Of a stretch of DNA of 64,000 nt, positions 37,961 through 46,603 are shown piece after piece; the first letter of the stretch is position 1; the number at the start of each line of letters is the position of its first letter. The DNA is from a virus: positions 62,001-126,000 of IMG/VR virus record IMGVR_UViG_3300044568_006268; one strand, written 5' to 3'. The notes under the pieces were generated by a model. The model was not told where the DNA came from and made no database searches. It saw only the letters and a list, made by a program, of their open reading frames with translations. The position numbers were made by a program, and so were the translations under genes.

Positions 37961-39886
37961 TTATTTTAATTTGATTTTCATTTGTGTGCCTATCTCTGGC
38001 AGTTTATTACATTTAATGGTAAAGCCATGTTCACTTAAAATTGCAATACATATATTAAGGCCTAATCCGGTTCCTGATTCTGCTTGTCCTTCTTTCCTTA
38101 CATACGGTTTAGATAGATAATCGAAATCTGCTTGACTTAATCCTCTACCGTTATCTTCAATAAAGAGAGTATCTTCAACTCGATAAATTTTAACAAATTT
38201 ACTATTACTGTCATTGTATTTCAATCCATTACGAATAAGATTATCAATTGATGTACAAAATAAGGCTTCATTAACATCCAATTCTCCTAAGTCTTCTAAA
38301 ATTACTTGAGGTCGATATGCAGTTGCAGAAAGATAATCCTCTAATATAAGCTTAAGATTGCAATTAACTCGATCAAGTACAACATCCTTCTTTACCAAAT
38401 TTGTAAATTCATAAACTCCTTTATAAACTTTTTGAGTGTGTCGCAGACCTTCTTTAATCATCTTAAGAGGTGCTTCAATCTTCAACTCTTTTATTTGTTC
38501 TTCCGTGAGTCTACGTTCTAACGAAGATAAACCTCGAGGCATATATGTGTTAATTCCACTATGCATATCATGTCGAAGAATTTTAGCAGCATGTTCAAGA
38601 TAAGTGTTTTTCTTTTCAATCTCTATCTGCTGATTATAGCTTTGAGTAACATCAGTAGCAATTTTCATTATTCGATAAGGTTTACCATCAATACCAATAA
38701 CCGGATTATAAGTTGCTTGTAGATAAATTAAATTTCCATCTTTTTTCTTTCTGATAATTTCTCCACTAAAGAATTTTCCTGTTCGTAGAGTTTCCCAAAA
38801 TTTTTGATATTCATTTGATTCGACAAATTCATCCTCTACGAATATGCTATGATGTTTACCTACGATTTCTTCGAATTTATCGTATCCCATAGTATTTAAG
38901 AAAAGTGAATTAGCAAATATTATATTACCTCCTAAGTCGAATTCAATAACCGCATTAGATTGATTAATTGCAGTCATTCTATTATGTATTTCGTTCTCTT
39001 TGTTTTTTAATTGAGTAACATCTTGTCGGATAGACATAAATCCTAATATGGTTCCGTCATCGTCGAAATTGCACTTTATAAAAGTATCTACATAATACAA
39101 TGAGCCATTTTTTGCTCGGTTTGTACAGATAGCATTCCAAATTTTCTTTTCTTTGACTACTGTCCTATACATATCAGACCAAAATTCCTTAGGATGTTCA
39201 CCTGAATTTACAACATTATGGTCAAGGCCTATCACTTCATCTATCGTATATCCAGAAATATCACAAAACTTTTGATTTACATATGTTATCTTTCCTTTAG
39301 AATCAGCCATTGAAATGATTGCTGATGTATCGAGAAATTTTTCTAGTTCTATCATTTGACTCGATAACTTTTTAGATTCTTTAACAGAATAAGCAAATGA
39401 ATACAGAGACGAAAGTATTTGAGCAAAATGAATTTCCTCAGTTTTCCATATTCTAGGGGATAGACTTTCAATACAAATAACCCCAATCAACGATCCACTA
39501 TACCAAATTGGTACATCTAACATCGATTTAACACCCAGAGGTTTTAGATAACCTTCAAGAAAACACGATGTGGCAGGATGATTTTCTGCATCATTAGCAA
39601 CAATGATTGGATTTTCTTCCAGTGATAAAAAATATGATTCGAAATCTTTTTTATGTAAAATAATATCTTGATAAAAGGCATCTTCTAATTTTATATAAAG
39701 TTGTTGAAGGATGATAGAATCTCGGTCCTCGTTAAACAACCATATAGATGTTCGATCAGCTGAAACACTATCTACAACTTCCTTAACCACCAATTTAGCT
39801 CCTTCCATAATATTACCTTTATAAAATAATTCATTTGAAGATTGATGTACTAATACCTCAGTTAAAATTTCTGAGTATGATTTCAT
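37961..39886 (-). CDS. soluble sensor histidine kinase (GAF-PAS-PAS-HATPase)
   Basis: 641 residues. GAF domain at about 25-170, PAS domains at about 183-297 and 303-418, a dimerisation helix with H439 in ILRHDMHSG, and the ATPase domain with N-box (DNLIRNGLKYN, about 548-558), G1 (DNGRG, 578) and G2 (GTGLGL, 605-610). All parts for phosphorylation are present. There is no transmembrane segment, so the signal is cytoplasmic. It sits between two endolysin genes, next to its receiver. Control of lysis timing is an inference. Confidence 0.92.
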   Translation of the reverse strand: MKSYSEILTEVLVHQSSNELFYKGNIMEGAKLVVKEVVDSVSADRTSIWLFNEDRDSIILQQLYIKLEDAFYQDIILHKKDFESYFLSLEENPIIVANDAENHPATSCFLEGYLKPLGVKSMLDVPIWYSGSLIGVICIESLSPRIWKTEEIHFAQILSSLYSFAYSVKESKKLSSQMIELEKFLDTSAIISMADSKGKITYVNQKFCDISGYTIDEVIGLDHNVVNSGEHPKEFWSDMYRTVVKEKKIWNAICTNRAKNGSLYYVDTFIKCNFDDDGTILGFMSIRQDVTQLKNKENEIHNRMTAINQSNAVIEFDLGGNIIFANSLFLNTMGYDKFEEIVGKHHSIFVEDEFVESNEYQKFWETLRTGKFFSGEIIRKKKDGNLIYLQATYNPVIGIDGKPYRIMKIATDVTQSYNQQIEIEKKNTYLEHAAKILRHDMHSGINTYMPRGLSSLERRLTEEQIKELKIEAPLKMIKEGLRHTQKVYKGVYEFTNLVKKDVVLDRVNCNLKLILEDYLSATAYRPQVILEDLGELDVNEALFCTSIDNLIRNGLKYNDSNSKFVKIYRVEDTLFIEDNGRGLSQADFDYLSKPYVRKEGQAESGTGLGLNICIAILSEHGFTIKCNKLPEIGTQMKIKLK

Positions 39887-39898
39887 ATTTTGATATTT

Positions 39899-40711
39899 TT
39901 ATTTTAGTAGGGAGTAATATTCCTTGAAATGTTTTAGCCTATCAGCTAATCCTATGGTACCACCGTTTACTCTTTTAGTTACTGCAGTAACTGTTGCATC
40001 GTCCGCTCCTTTGTCGCATATGGACCATAGTTTATTTGAATCAAAAAAGAATGCTGCAGAAGCTAATGGATATTTAGTCGCAACTAAATCTGGAGTAGCA
40101 ATACAATCTTCACCGATAAATTTAGTAAAGTTAGTGTAGTTAGATTTTCCTGTTAATTGAATGAAACCTCTTCCTCTGAATTTGAATCCTTCACGAGAAG
40201 CCTCATCACCATTACCCATTCTAGATGCATAAACTCTAGAAGCAATTTTCTCTGGTTGTCTTGCATATAAATCAGACATATTTCCAGGAAAGTACTTTCC
40301 AAATATTTTCTTCAAACCATCTGCCGAGTAATTTACATTTTCAGTAACTGCCTTAAATCCACCTGACTCATGGCCACATTGAGCTAAGAAATGAGCTAAT
40401 CTTAATGGAGTAGTGATGTTGAATTTTTTGGCAGTATCAGGAATTTGAGCAATAACTGAATCTGGTACGTGACCTTTTAATTTGTCTAATTTAAAAGGAG
40501 ATGTAGGAATTGGTGTAGACGATGTAGTAATTGCTTGGATTTTACTCCAAGTAGCATCACCAACAAATCCATCTGCAGTTAATCCATTCTTAGATTGAAA
40601 GTCTTTAACCGCCTTTTCTGTGCCTGGACCGAAGTCACCATCAGCACTCAAACCCAAAGCTTTTTGTAAAGCTATTACGTCTGGACTAGTAGAACCTATT
40701 TTAAGTAGCAT
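39899..40711 (-). CDS. GH19 endolysin with peptidoglycan-binding domain
   Basis: 270 residues. Residues 1-60 form a peptidoglycan-binding domain 1 (SPDVIALQKALGL, GTEKAVKDFQ). The GH19 domain has AQCGHESGGFKAV with probable catalytic E115, FRGRGFIQLTGKSNY and TKRVNGGTIGLADR. GH19 enzymes cleave chitin or peptidoglycan glycan chains. It heads the lysis/TCS run. Confidence 0.9.
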   Translation of the reverse strand: MLLKIGSTSPDVIALQKALGLSADGDFGPGTEKAVKDFQSKNGLTADGFVGDATWSKIQAITTSSTPIPTSPFKLDKLKGHVPDSVIAQIPDTAKKFNITTPLRLAHFLAQCGHESGGFKAVTENVNYSADGLKKIFGKYFPGNMSDLYARQPEKIASRVYASRMGNGDEASREGFKFRGRGFIQLTGKSNYTNFTKFIGEDCIATPDLVATKYPLASAAFFFDSNKLWSICDKGADDATVTAVTKRVNGGTIGLADRLKHFKEYYSLLK

Positions 40712-40896
40712 AGATAAATTTATTTTAAATATCTATCTCTTATAGGCAATAAAATCTATTTATACATTAGATTAAATGTCTTTGGTTGGGTCCTTGGCTC
40801 GGCTGGGCTTTGCCTCGGAATAAACTTCTTCAATTTCCTCGAATCCAAGTAATCGTTATATGCATCTTGGATACGGAGAGTTTCGAAATTGAAAAT
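40712..40896 (-). other. intergenic region, GC-rich hairpin
   Basis: No gene is seen. On the plus strand CTCGGCTGGGC and TGCCTCGG form an imperfect GC-rich hairpin near 40796-40820, which may terminate the small-gene operon above. No class A promoter is found here. A plus- or minus-strand frame that starts inside the neighbouring gene is a shadow. Confidence 0.4.
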
Positions 40897-41244
40897 TTAT
40901 TTTAGAAAAATTTGTATTGCCAGAATGACAAACGAAAGAAAAACGCAAAGACCATTTTTGAAGTCTAGGCCTTGTTTGAGGATGAGGAGAGTAAGAATAA
41001 AGAAGATGATTGTTCCAGTGATTGTAGGAATAATTCTCGAAGGCCATATCTGCGAATCAAATCCTTCGTATAAATGACCTACTCCTAGAATGAATAAGTA
41101 AGAAACCGTAGTTCCAAAAACTATTGATATGAGAAGACGATAATCGTTGACTTCAGGCCAGATGAATTGTGAATTAGTTTGAAACCAAATTAAGACTTGG
41201 CCTATTGCACAATATAAAATTCCTATAAGGATATGTTTATTCAT
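40897..41244 (-). CDS. membrane protein, 115 aa, four TM helices
   Basis: Four hydrophobic segments (for example GILYCAIGQVLIWF and IIFFILTLLILKQGLDF) indicate an integral membrane protein. A longer plus-strand or frame-shifted reading of the same region is a shadow. The function is unknown. Confidence 0.65.
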   Translation of the reverse strand: MNKHILIGILYCAIGQVLIWFQTNSQFIWPEVNDYRLLISIVFGTTVSYLFILGVGHLYEGFDSQIWPSRIIPTITGTIIFFILTLLILKQGLDFKNGLCVFLSFVILAIQIFLK

Positions 41245-41360
41245 CGTTTTCTAAAAGTTTCAATTATAGAGACGATTTCTCCCAATACCACGATTATAAA
41301 TATTGCTATGCAAATAGATACTCCTTGATGATTTTCTATTGAGGTTAATATTTCTTCCAT
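41241..41360 (-). CDS. small membrane peptide, 39 aa
   Basis: MEEILTSIENHQGVSICIAI followed by one hydrophobic helix and a basic end. Its TGA overlaps the ATG of the next gene and its ATG overlaps the stop of the one above. Confidence 0.55.
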   Translation of the reverse strand: MEEILTSIENHQGVSICIAIFIIVVLGEIVSIIETFRKR

Positions 41361-41584
41361 TATTCAGGATTTATGATTTCTACTATTTTCCATCTATCAG
41401 TTTTCTGACAGATTACAATTTGTTTTTGTGCTAAAATTTTACCTAACCAAATTGATTTTTCTTCGTTAGCTAGATAAGTCTTAACTTCTTCTAGAGTTTT
41501 GAATGTCTTATGGGTTTTTAATAACACGGTAAGACCTGAACTATAAGAATCATAAGCGTATAATTTGAATTTAGTTTCTTCCAT
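41360..41584 (-). CDS. hypothetical protein, 74 aa
   Basis: A basic small protein beginning MEETKFKLYAYDSYSSGLTV. It is coupled to the neighbouring genes by one-codon overlaps. No family is recognised. Confidence 0.6.
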   Translation of the reverse strand: MEETKFKLYAYDSYSSGLTVLLKTHKTFKTLEEVKTYLANEEKSIWLGKILAQKQIVICQKTDRWKIVEIINPE

Positions 41585-42285
41585 TACAATTGTTGAGCTT
41601 TACGTTTGATTTCATCTTTTGTTGCTTCTAATTTCTTCAACGATTTTTTGATTTTTTCTAATGCAAAATCATTTGAAATTTCTTTCATCCAAAGTTTATG
41701 AGTTTCTTTGGCCTCTTTCGTGGATTCTTCTAGGAATGAATAAACATTAAGACCCCAATGAGGCGTGAACTTAACGAATTCCATTTTAAACATTGCCGTT
41801 TTGTAAAGACCAAATCTATTTGCATAACGAGGATTTCTTCGAGAATTATAATTTTTATATCGTTGTATTATGATTGATGGTGATTTATTTTCGTAATTTT
41901 CGAGTTCATTTACATATCGTTCTATGAGCTCGTGGGCTAATGAAAAATCTACATACACATCTTTTATTTGTGCATAGATAGGAGATTGTTTATCTTCTGG
42001 TGCTATATAACCAAGCAACATATTAGGTCCACCATCCCAACCATTGTTAGGCTCGAAATTAGAAGAGTATTTATTAAGAATGGTTCGGTCACCCTTTTTG
42101 ATGTGACATTCCTCATTTTCCATTTCTTTACCAACACTAATAATAAATTCTTTAAGCGTACTTTCGTAGAAATTTACATTTTCTTTATGAAGACGATATC
42201 TTTCAGTTTCAATTTCTTGAGCTTTCTTAATTGCCTCAAGTTTTTTGATTCGTCGTTTATCTCGGATGAATTGAAATATACCCAT
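41584..42285 (-). CDS. hypothetical helical protein, 233 aa
   Basis: The N- and C-terminal parts are charged helices (likely coiled coil) around a central domain with EPNNGWDGGPNMLLGY. No family is recognised. It shares a stop/start overlap with the DnaA-like gene above. Confidence 0.65.
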   Translation of the reverse strand: MGIFQFIRDKRRIKKLEAIKKAQEIETERYRLHKENVNFYESTLKEFIISVGKEMENEECHIKKGDRTILNKYSSNFEPNNGWDGGPNMLLGYIAPEDKQSPIYAQIKDVYVDFSLAHELIERYVNELENYENKSPSIIIQRYKNYNSRRNPRYANRFGLYKTAMFKMEFVKFTPHWGLNVYSFLEESTKEAKETHKLWMKEISNDFALEKIKKSLKKLEATKDEIKRKAQQL

Positions 42286-42578
42286 TATTTTAAAGATTTA
42301 ACTTGTGATTCGATTTCGTTGTACATTGCTTCAACTAATTTGTTTGAACGTTTGTCGTAGTGAATACAAGTAGATGCATGAATTACTGTGGCATGATTAT
42401 CTCTTCCGTGTTGTTTAGCAATGGCAAGTAAATTAAGGCCGGTATTAAATCTTGAAAAGTACATTGACAAATGTCGTGCTTGAACTACGTTAGCTTTCCT
42501 TGAAGGAGAATTGATTTGACTGATTGAGATTCCAGTTACTTGCGAAACGATAGTTTGAATTTGTGGTACTGTTGACAT
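42285..42578 (-). CDS. DnaA domain IV-like DNA-binding protein
   Basis: 97 residues that align with the C-terminal DNA-binding domain of DnaA: SRKANVVQARHLSMYFSR corresponds to the 'SRKR..v.aRq.aMyL.r' helix and GRDNHATVIHAS to the DnaA signature 'GgRDHtTVlhA'. The ATPase and other domains are absent. It probably binds DnaA boxes and may compete with host initiation or mark a phage origin. It is first below promoter copy 12. Confidence 0.88.
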   Translation of the reverse strand: MSTVPQIQTIVSQVTGISISQINSPSRKANVVQARHLSMYFSRFNTGLNLLAIAKQHGRDNHATVIHASTCIHYDKRSNKLVEAMYNEIESQVKSLK

Positions 42579-42594
42579 AATGTATTTGTTTAAG

Positions 42595-42660
42595 AATTAT
42601 AAGTAAAACTAATCATTTTTTGCGACATAAAGAAATAAAAACTGTTAAATTAATGTTAAA
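42595..42660 (-). promoter_or_regulatory. class A phage promoter, copy 12 (TAGTTTTA subtype)
   Basis: TTTCTTTATGTCG and TAGTTTTAC with 24-nt spacing on the minus strand. The upstream box is TTTAACA-like instead of TTAATAAC. It overlaps the 3' end of the SET gene. Confidence 0.68.
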
Positions 42661-43030
42661 GTTTTTCATAATGATGTTGAGCCCAATATGCAGGACCTCC
42701 ATAATAAGTACAGATTTCTTCACCAATTTCTATATCTCGAATAGCAAAAAAGGTTACGGCTTTATGGTCTCTAGGAAATTTCCAAGATGCATTATTTTTA
42801 TCTGCATGATTGTAGATGCAACCATATCCGAAAGGAATAATGTACTCAAAATCTCGACCGTTCGTAGGTAATATGAACCGATAATCTAAGAGCAAATCAC
42901 CATCCTTAGGAATAATCACATAATGGCATTCCTCAATAATTTCATCTTTAAGGATTTTTTCAGTAGCGAATACACCTAATCCTTTACCTTCGGTATGGTC
43001 GATTTTTATTTTTGTAGGAACTTTAAACAT
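42656..43030 (-). CDS. SET-domain methyltransferase-like protein
   Basis: 124 residues. EGKGLGVFATEKILKDEII, YGCIYNHADKNNA and IEIGEEICTYYGGP match SET motifs in order: the AdoMet-binding GxG, the N-H pair and the C-terminal E-x-x-x-Y-Y-G. SET domains methylate lysine in proteins. The small size corresponds to a free SET domain. The target (host or phage protein) is unknown. Confidence 0.85.
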   Translation of the reverse strand: MFKVPTKIKIDHTEGKGLGVFATEKILKDEIIEECHYVIIPKDGDLLLDYRFILPTNGRDFEYIIPFGYGCIYNHADKNNASWKFPRDHKAVTFFAIRDIEIGEEICTYYGGPAYWAQHHYEKL

Positions 43031-43199
43031 GTCTTAATTTTATTTGATATTTGTAGGCGAACGTAACGGTTTGACCACGTTCTAAGGCCTTAATAAAATT
43101 TGAATATCTCCATGGTAAAAAAATCATATTGAAATAAACAAAGCAATATTCTAAATTACTTAGTTCTTTATATTTACGGCAACATACACATCTACTCAT
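43023..43199 (-). CDS. small Cys-containing protein, 58 aa
   Basis: MSRCVCCRKYKELSNLEYCF begins with CVCC and a further cysteine. The stop overlaps the start of the SET gene and the start overlaps the stop of the gene above. The function is unknown. Confidence 0.55.
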   Translation of the reverse strand: MSRCVCCRKYKELSNLEYCFVYFNMIFLPWRYSNFIKALERGQTVTFAYKYQIKLRHV

Positions 43200-43498
43200 T
43201 ATATCATCGATTTAATTTGTTCTAAAGCATTTTCTCCTTTAATAGCCGCAATACCATCTCGGATAAATATTGCTCGGTCATAATATTCTCTTTCGGCAAA
43301 CCAAGTTTCCATGTTTTTTAGGATTCTTAATTTTTTTTCTTCGGAGAATTCTACTTGTTTGTTCCAATTTTCTACTCCTGCTTTATATACAATATCATAA
43401 GCAGCAATAACAGAAAGTTCCATGTCAATTTCAAATTGTTCTTTTGCTTTAACAATGTCTAGTGGATCTAGTTCGTCGTTCATAAAATCGTTTTCCAT
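43199..43498 (-). CDS. hypothetical acidic helical protein, 99 aa
   Basis: An acidic, mostly helical protein beginning MENDFMNDELDPLDIVKAKE. No family is recognised. It is second below promoter copy 13. Confidence 0.6.
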   Translation of the reverse strand: MENDFMNDELDPLDIVKAKEQFEIDMELSVIAAYDIVYKAGVENWNKQVEFSEEKKLRILKNMETWFAEREYYDRAIFIRDGIAAIKGENALEQIKSMI

Positions 43499-43500
43499 AA

Positions 43501-43737
43501 TTATATTTTAGTTTGATTATCTACTAATTGAGCTTTAAAGATTGCTCTTACCATATAGATGGCAGAGAATAAAAATGCAAAGAAACATGCAGATTCGATA
43601 GGATTAAGATATGCAAGATATAAAATTCCAATTGCAAAAATTACAGCTTTTGAAAATGCAAGTCCGCATATGATTGAAATGGATAATATAGCTATCCATG
43701 ATAGAGAATTAATCCAATTCGATATTTTGATTTTCAT
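43501..43737 (-). CDS. membrane protein, 78 aa
   Basis: Two hydrophobic helices (AILSISIICGLAFSKAVIF and ACFFAFLFSAIYMV) with a short polar end. It is first below promoter copy 13. The function is unknown. Confidence 0.62.
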   Translation of the reverse strand: MKIKISNWINSLSWIAILSISIICGLAFSKAVIFAIGILYLAYLNPIESACFFAFLFSAIYMVRAIFKAQLVDNQTKI

Positions 43738-43750
43738 AATTTGAAGTTTT

Positions 43751-43818
43751 AATTATAGTGTAAATATAACAAAAAAACTCGATACTAAAAAATATCGAGT
43801 CGAAAGTTATTAACAATT
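43751..43818 (-). promoter_or_regulatory. class A promoter, copy 13, overlapping a terminator hairpin
   Basis: TTGTTAATAAC, hairpin ACTCGATAT/ATCGAGT with T7, and TATATTTA on the minus strand. It ends the glycosyltransferase operon and starts the small-gene operon. Confidence 0.8.
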
Positions 43819-44889
43819 GTACTTAAAGAATTCTGAGAACTTTTCTTTATAGAATTCGATATCCTTAGATAATTTGACATAATCCGAACATTTGTAAATT
43901 TCCTTGATTGCTGATTCATAATCGATAGTTTCTATCAAAGATTTAATTCCATCCATACTCACTACATATTTATCGAACAATTTCGATAATTCCGGATAGT
44001 GTTGAAGTCCTATCTTATATTGAGTTTCTTCATGAATTAAAGGTATCGTTTTCATTGCCAATGCCTCGTAAAAACGAACTGAACTAAAATGATTTTTATC
44101 GTATGATGGAACGATTAAAGTAAACTTAGACTTACATAAGAATTCGTTATAAATTCTATTGTTTACCATGTTGTCTCGCTTTTTAAATTTGTCTTTTACA
44201 AAAACGTTAAATCCTTTGATTGATTGTAGTTCAATAAGCGAATCTGATAAATGAGCTCTATCTTTACTTAATACCGTACAACCAAAGGTAAAATCTTCGG
44301 TCTTTCTTTCAATCGGTAAGTCCTTCTTAAAAATAAATCCATATTCCACGTATGGAAGATATTTTAAGTTAGTTTCTGGCGAATCATAAAAGTAAAAACG
44401 ATTTTTTATTGCATCATATTCATGAGGATCCGATACTATATGCAAAGCCTCAATTCCTTTAATTTCGGTAATGTAATAGTTTGTTAGTATTCCTCTAGTC
44501 GAATGAAAGACAATATTAAATTTGTTTAAGTACTCATCGTCTTCTAAAGAATTTTTGTAATGTAATTCTGATTTTGTATCTCCACCTAATCGATGGTCAC
44601 CCATTATATTTAAGTAAAAAACTAAATATCTATCGATTGAATATTTTTCAATAATAGAATCTATAGAAGCCCAATAGGCTTTCCATGATTTACCCTTTTC
44701 GGTTTTAACAATTGTAATATTTTTAACGTTTGCCACATTAGGAAAACTACGTAAAAATGTACTATCGCTATATCGATTAATAATGTAGTAGTGATTAACT
44801 TCGTCAAGCTCAATAAATTTAATATATGAGTTGAATTTGTTTGCCTCAAATCGAGACAGTGCTTTATCAAAGTTTAGTAATATGTTCAT
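43810..44889 (-). CDS. glycosyltransferase-like protein (exostosin/GT family fold)
   Basis: 359 residues. The C-terminal half has FTLIVPSYDKNHFSSVRFYE and ALAMKTIPLIHEE, the pattern of a GT-B transferase domain near the nucleotide-sugar site (as in exostosin-type enzymes and phage glucosyltransferases). The acceptor is unknown; phage DNA glucosylation or modification of host surface sugar are options. The N-terminal half has no clear motif. It starts at the TAA that would end a TAG read-through of the hydrolase-PAP2 gene above. Confidence 0.65.
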   Translation of the reverse strand: MNILLNFDKALSRFEANKFNSYIKFIELDEVNHYYIINRYSDSTFLRSFPNVANVKNITIVKTEKGKSWKAYWASIDSIIEKYSIDRYLVFYLNIMGDHRLGGDTKSELHYKNSLEDDEYLNKFNIVFHSTRGILTNYYITEIKGIEALHIVSDPHEYDAIKNRFYFYDSPETNLKYLPYVEYGFIFKKDLPIERKTEDFTFGCTVLSKDRAHLSDSLIELQSIKGFNVFVKDKFKKRDNMVNNRIYNEFLCKSKFTLIVPSYDKNHFSSVRFYEALAMKTIPLIHEETQYKIGLQHYPELSKLFDKYVVSMDGIKSLIETIDYESAIKEIYKCSDYVKLSKDIEFYKEKFSEFFKYNC

Positions 44890-44913
44890 TTACTCTTCTT
44901 TTTTGTTTATATG

Positions 44914-46527
44914 CTAGGATTTAGCAAGAGTTTCTTTCTTTGCTAATGCAATTCCTATTTTCTTTCCTTCTTCAACATCTGAAGGATAATGAACTCCTGA
45001 TAGGATTCTTGAGTTACCTATTTTATCAGCCAATTCACTCAATGAATTAGCTAAATGAGGATATTTGTTTGCTAACATACAAGCCATATAATGAGCACCA
45101 CATGAATGCCCAGAAGGAAACGAATATGTGTTTGATGTAGTTCCACTTAAAGGAACTATGTTATGAGACATATATGGTCTAAGTCTTTGCCAAGCAACTT
45201 TCATGTTATTCACTAATTCAATATTGCCGTCATGCTTCCATAAGTCTTTTAATTCTTTCATTGAAGGTTTTTCTCCTCTGATGGTTAACCATTGATAGAA
45301 AAGTTCAGGTGGCGAATCATTTGCAGCAAGTGCAAATTTTTTATCTTCTTCGGTAGCTCTCTTCATTTCACTCTTAACTAATCCAATTTCATGATTATCT
45401 TCGATTGTAAGATTTCCAGCTGGTGGCATTTTACCTAAGAAGTTATGATGTAAGGTGTTTGAAATTTCTTCTGGCAAAAATGAATAATCAGCACCAACAC
45501 CCGGTGCATCAGTAGCCCATTCTTCGTTTATGCTTTCAAATAGAGGAGTTTCTTCTAATGCAATAAGTAAACCTATTCCATCTTTAGCCATCTTCCAATG
45601 AAATCCCGGTTTTATGTTATCTTTTATCAATTCAACATAAACTCTACCTCTCTTATTTAATTTACCTTCTTCGGTTTCTTCTCCAGGAGAATCAGCACCT
45701 ACAAAATAAACTGTAACTGAAGGATGGAGATTTAGATACTCTTCGATGATAGCTTGGATAGTAGAAAAAACTTTACTAACCTCAGTCATAGAAGATAATC
45801 CATTACCAGCAGATTTTAATTTATCAGATTCAAAGAAACATAAAGTAGATTTTAAAGCTAACGCATTAAACTTAACGATGTAATGGTCGCTTGAACCTGA
45901 AAATTGAACTCTGGAATTACCATGATTACTAGCTATAATAGTCCATGGATATTTAAAATCAGTAAGCTTTCTTTCGTTTAAAGAATTTTTAGTATTTGCC
46001 ATGTAATTCAATCTCATTCCTTTAGGAATGCCTTGATAAACTCCTTCGTTCTTTTTAAGGAATTTATTTTCACAATAATTTACCCATTTAGAGAATATGT
46101 CAATAGGAGTTCGATGGCCATTATTTTCGTAGTTTTGATAGAATGTACCTATTCCGTGTTTTAGGAAATATATGTTACTTTCTTTAGGGACTATGTCATC
46201 GTCGTTTCTACCAAATACTATGGTATTGACTGCACGTTTAGTTCCCATTCTAACTATTGGGTCGAATGATCGACTATGGACTGCCGGATTAAAAAGTAAT
46301 GTAGGTATTCCGGTTAATGTGCCTATGCAATAAGCAAACCAACCACCCATAGAAGAACCTATTAGGAGATCGATTTTATTTTTCTTAACTTCGGCTAAGG
46401 TTTTTTCGAAAAGTCCGTTGTCGTGATAGTCCATTGGTGGATCGTAAACATAATCAAACTTTTCTAAGAATTCGTTTTTGTCAGTTTTAGGTGAGGACTC
46501 AAGTCCATGGAAGAATGCAACTCGCAT
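44914..46527 (-). CDS. fusion: YqiA-like alpha/beta hydrolase, middle domain and PAP2 phosphatase
   Basis: 537 residues. N-terminal about 150: FFHGLESSPKTDK, LLIGSSMGGWF with nucleophile S59 and a late NNGHRT, an esterase of the YqiA type. The middle (about 170-340) has IVKFNALALKSTLCFFESDK and YFVGADSPGEETEEGK, of unknown role. The C-terminal about 120 has QRLRPYMSH, FPSGHSCGAHYMA and SRILSGVHYPSDV, the PAP2 signatures. The stop is TAG; read-through would add seven codons up to a TAA that abuts the next ATG. Confidence 0.8.
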   Translation of the reverse strand: MRVAFFHGLESSPKTDKNEFLEKFDYVYDPPMDYHDNGLFEKTLAEVKKNKIDLLIGSSMGGWFAYCIGTLTGIPTLLFNPAVHSRSFDPIVRMGTKRAVNTIVFGRNDDDIVPKESNIYFLKHGIGTFYQNYENNGHRTPIDIFSKWVNYCENKFLKKNEGVYQGIPKGMRLNYMANTKNSLNERKLTDFKYPWTIIASNHGNSRVQFSGSSDHYIVKFNALALKSTLCFFESDKLKSAGNGLSSMTEVSKVFSTIQAIIEEYLNLHPSVTVYFVGADSPGEETEEGKLNKRGRVYVELIKDNIKPGFHWKMAKDGIGLLIALEETPLFESINEEWATDAPGVGADYSFLPEEISNTLHHNFLGKMPPAGNLTIEDNHEIGLVKSEMKRATEEDKKFALAANDSPPELFYQWLTIRGEKPSMKELKDLWKHDGNIELVNNMKVAWQRLRPYMSHNIVPLSGTTSNTYSFPSGHSCGAHYMACMLANKYPHLANSLSELADKIGNSRILSGVHYPSDVEEGKKIGIALAKKETLAKS

Positions 46528-46539
46528 AAGTGGTATTTA

Positions 46540-46602
46540 TTTATAGTACAAATATAATCATTTTCCTATTCAATAGGAAATTAAATTGAATTAATTATTA
46601 AC
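46540..46602 (-). promoter_or_regulatory. class A phage promoter, copy 14
   Basis: TGTTAATAA, TTTCCTATTGAATAGGAAA (a 9-bp inverted repeat with one centre base) and TATATTTG 24 nt from the start of that repeat, on the minus strand. Confidence 0.72.
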
Positions 46603-46603
46603 A

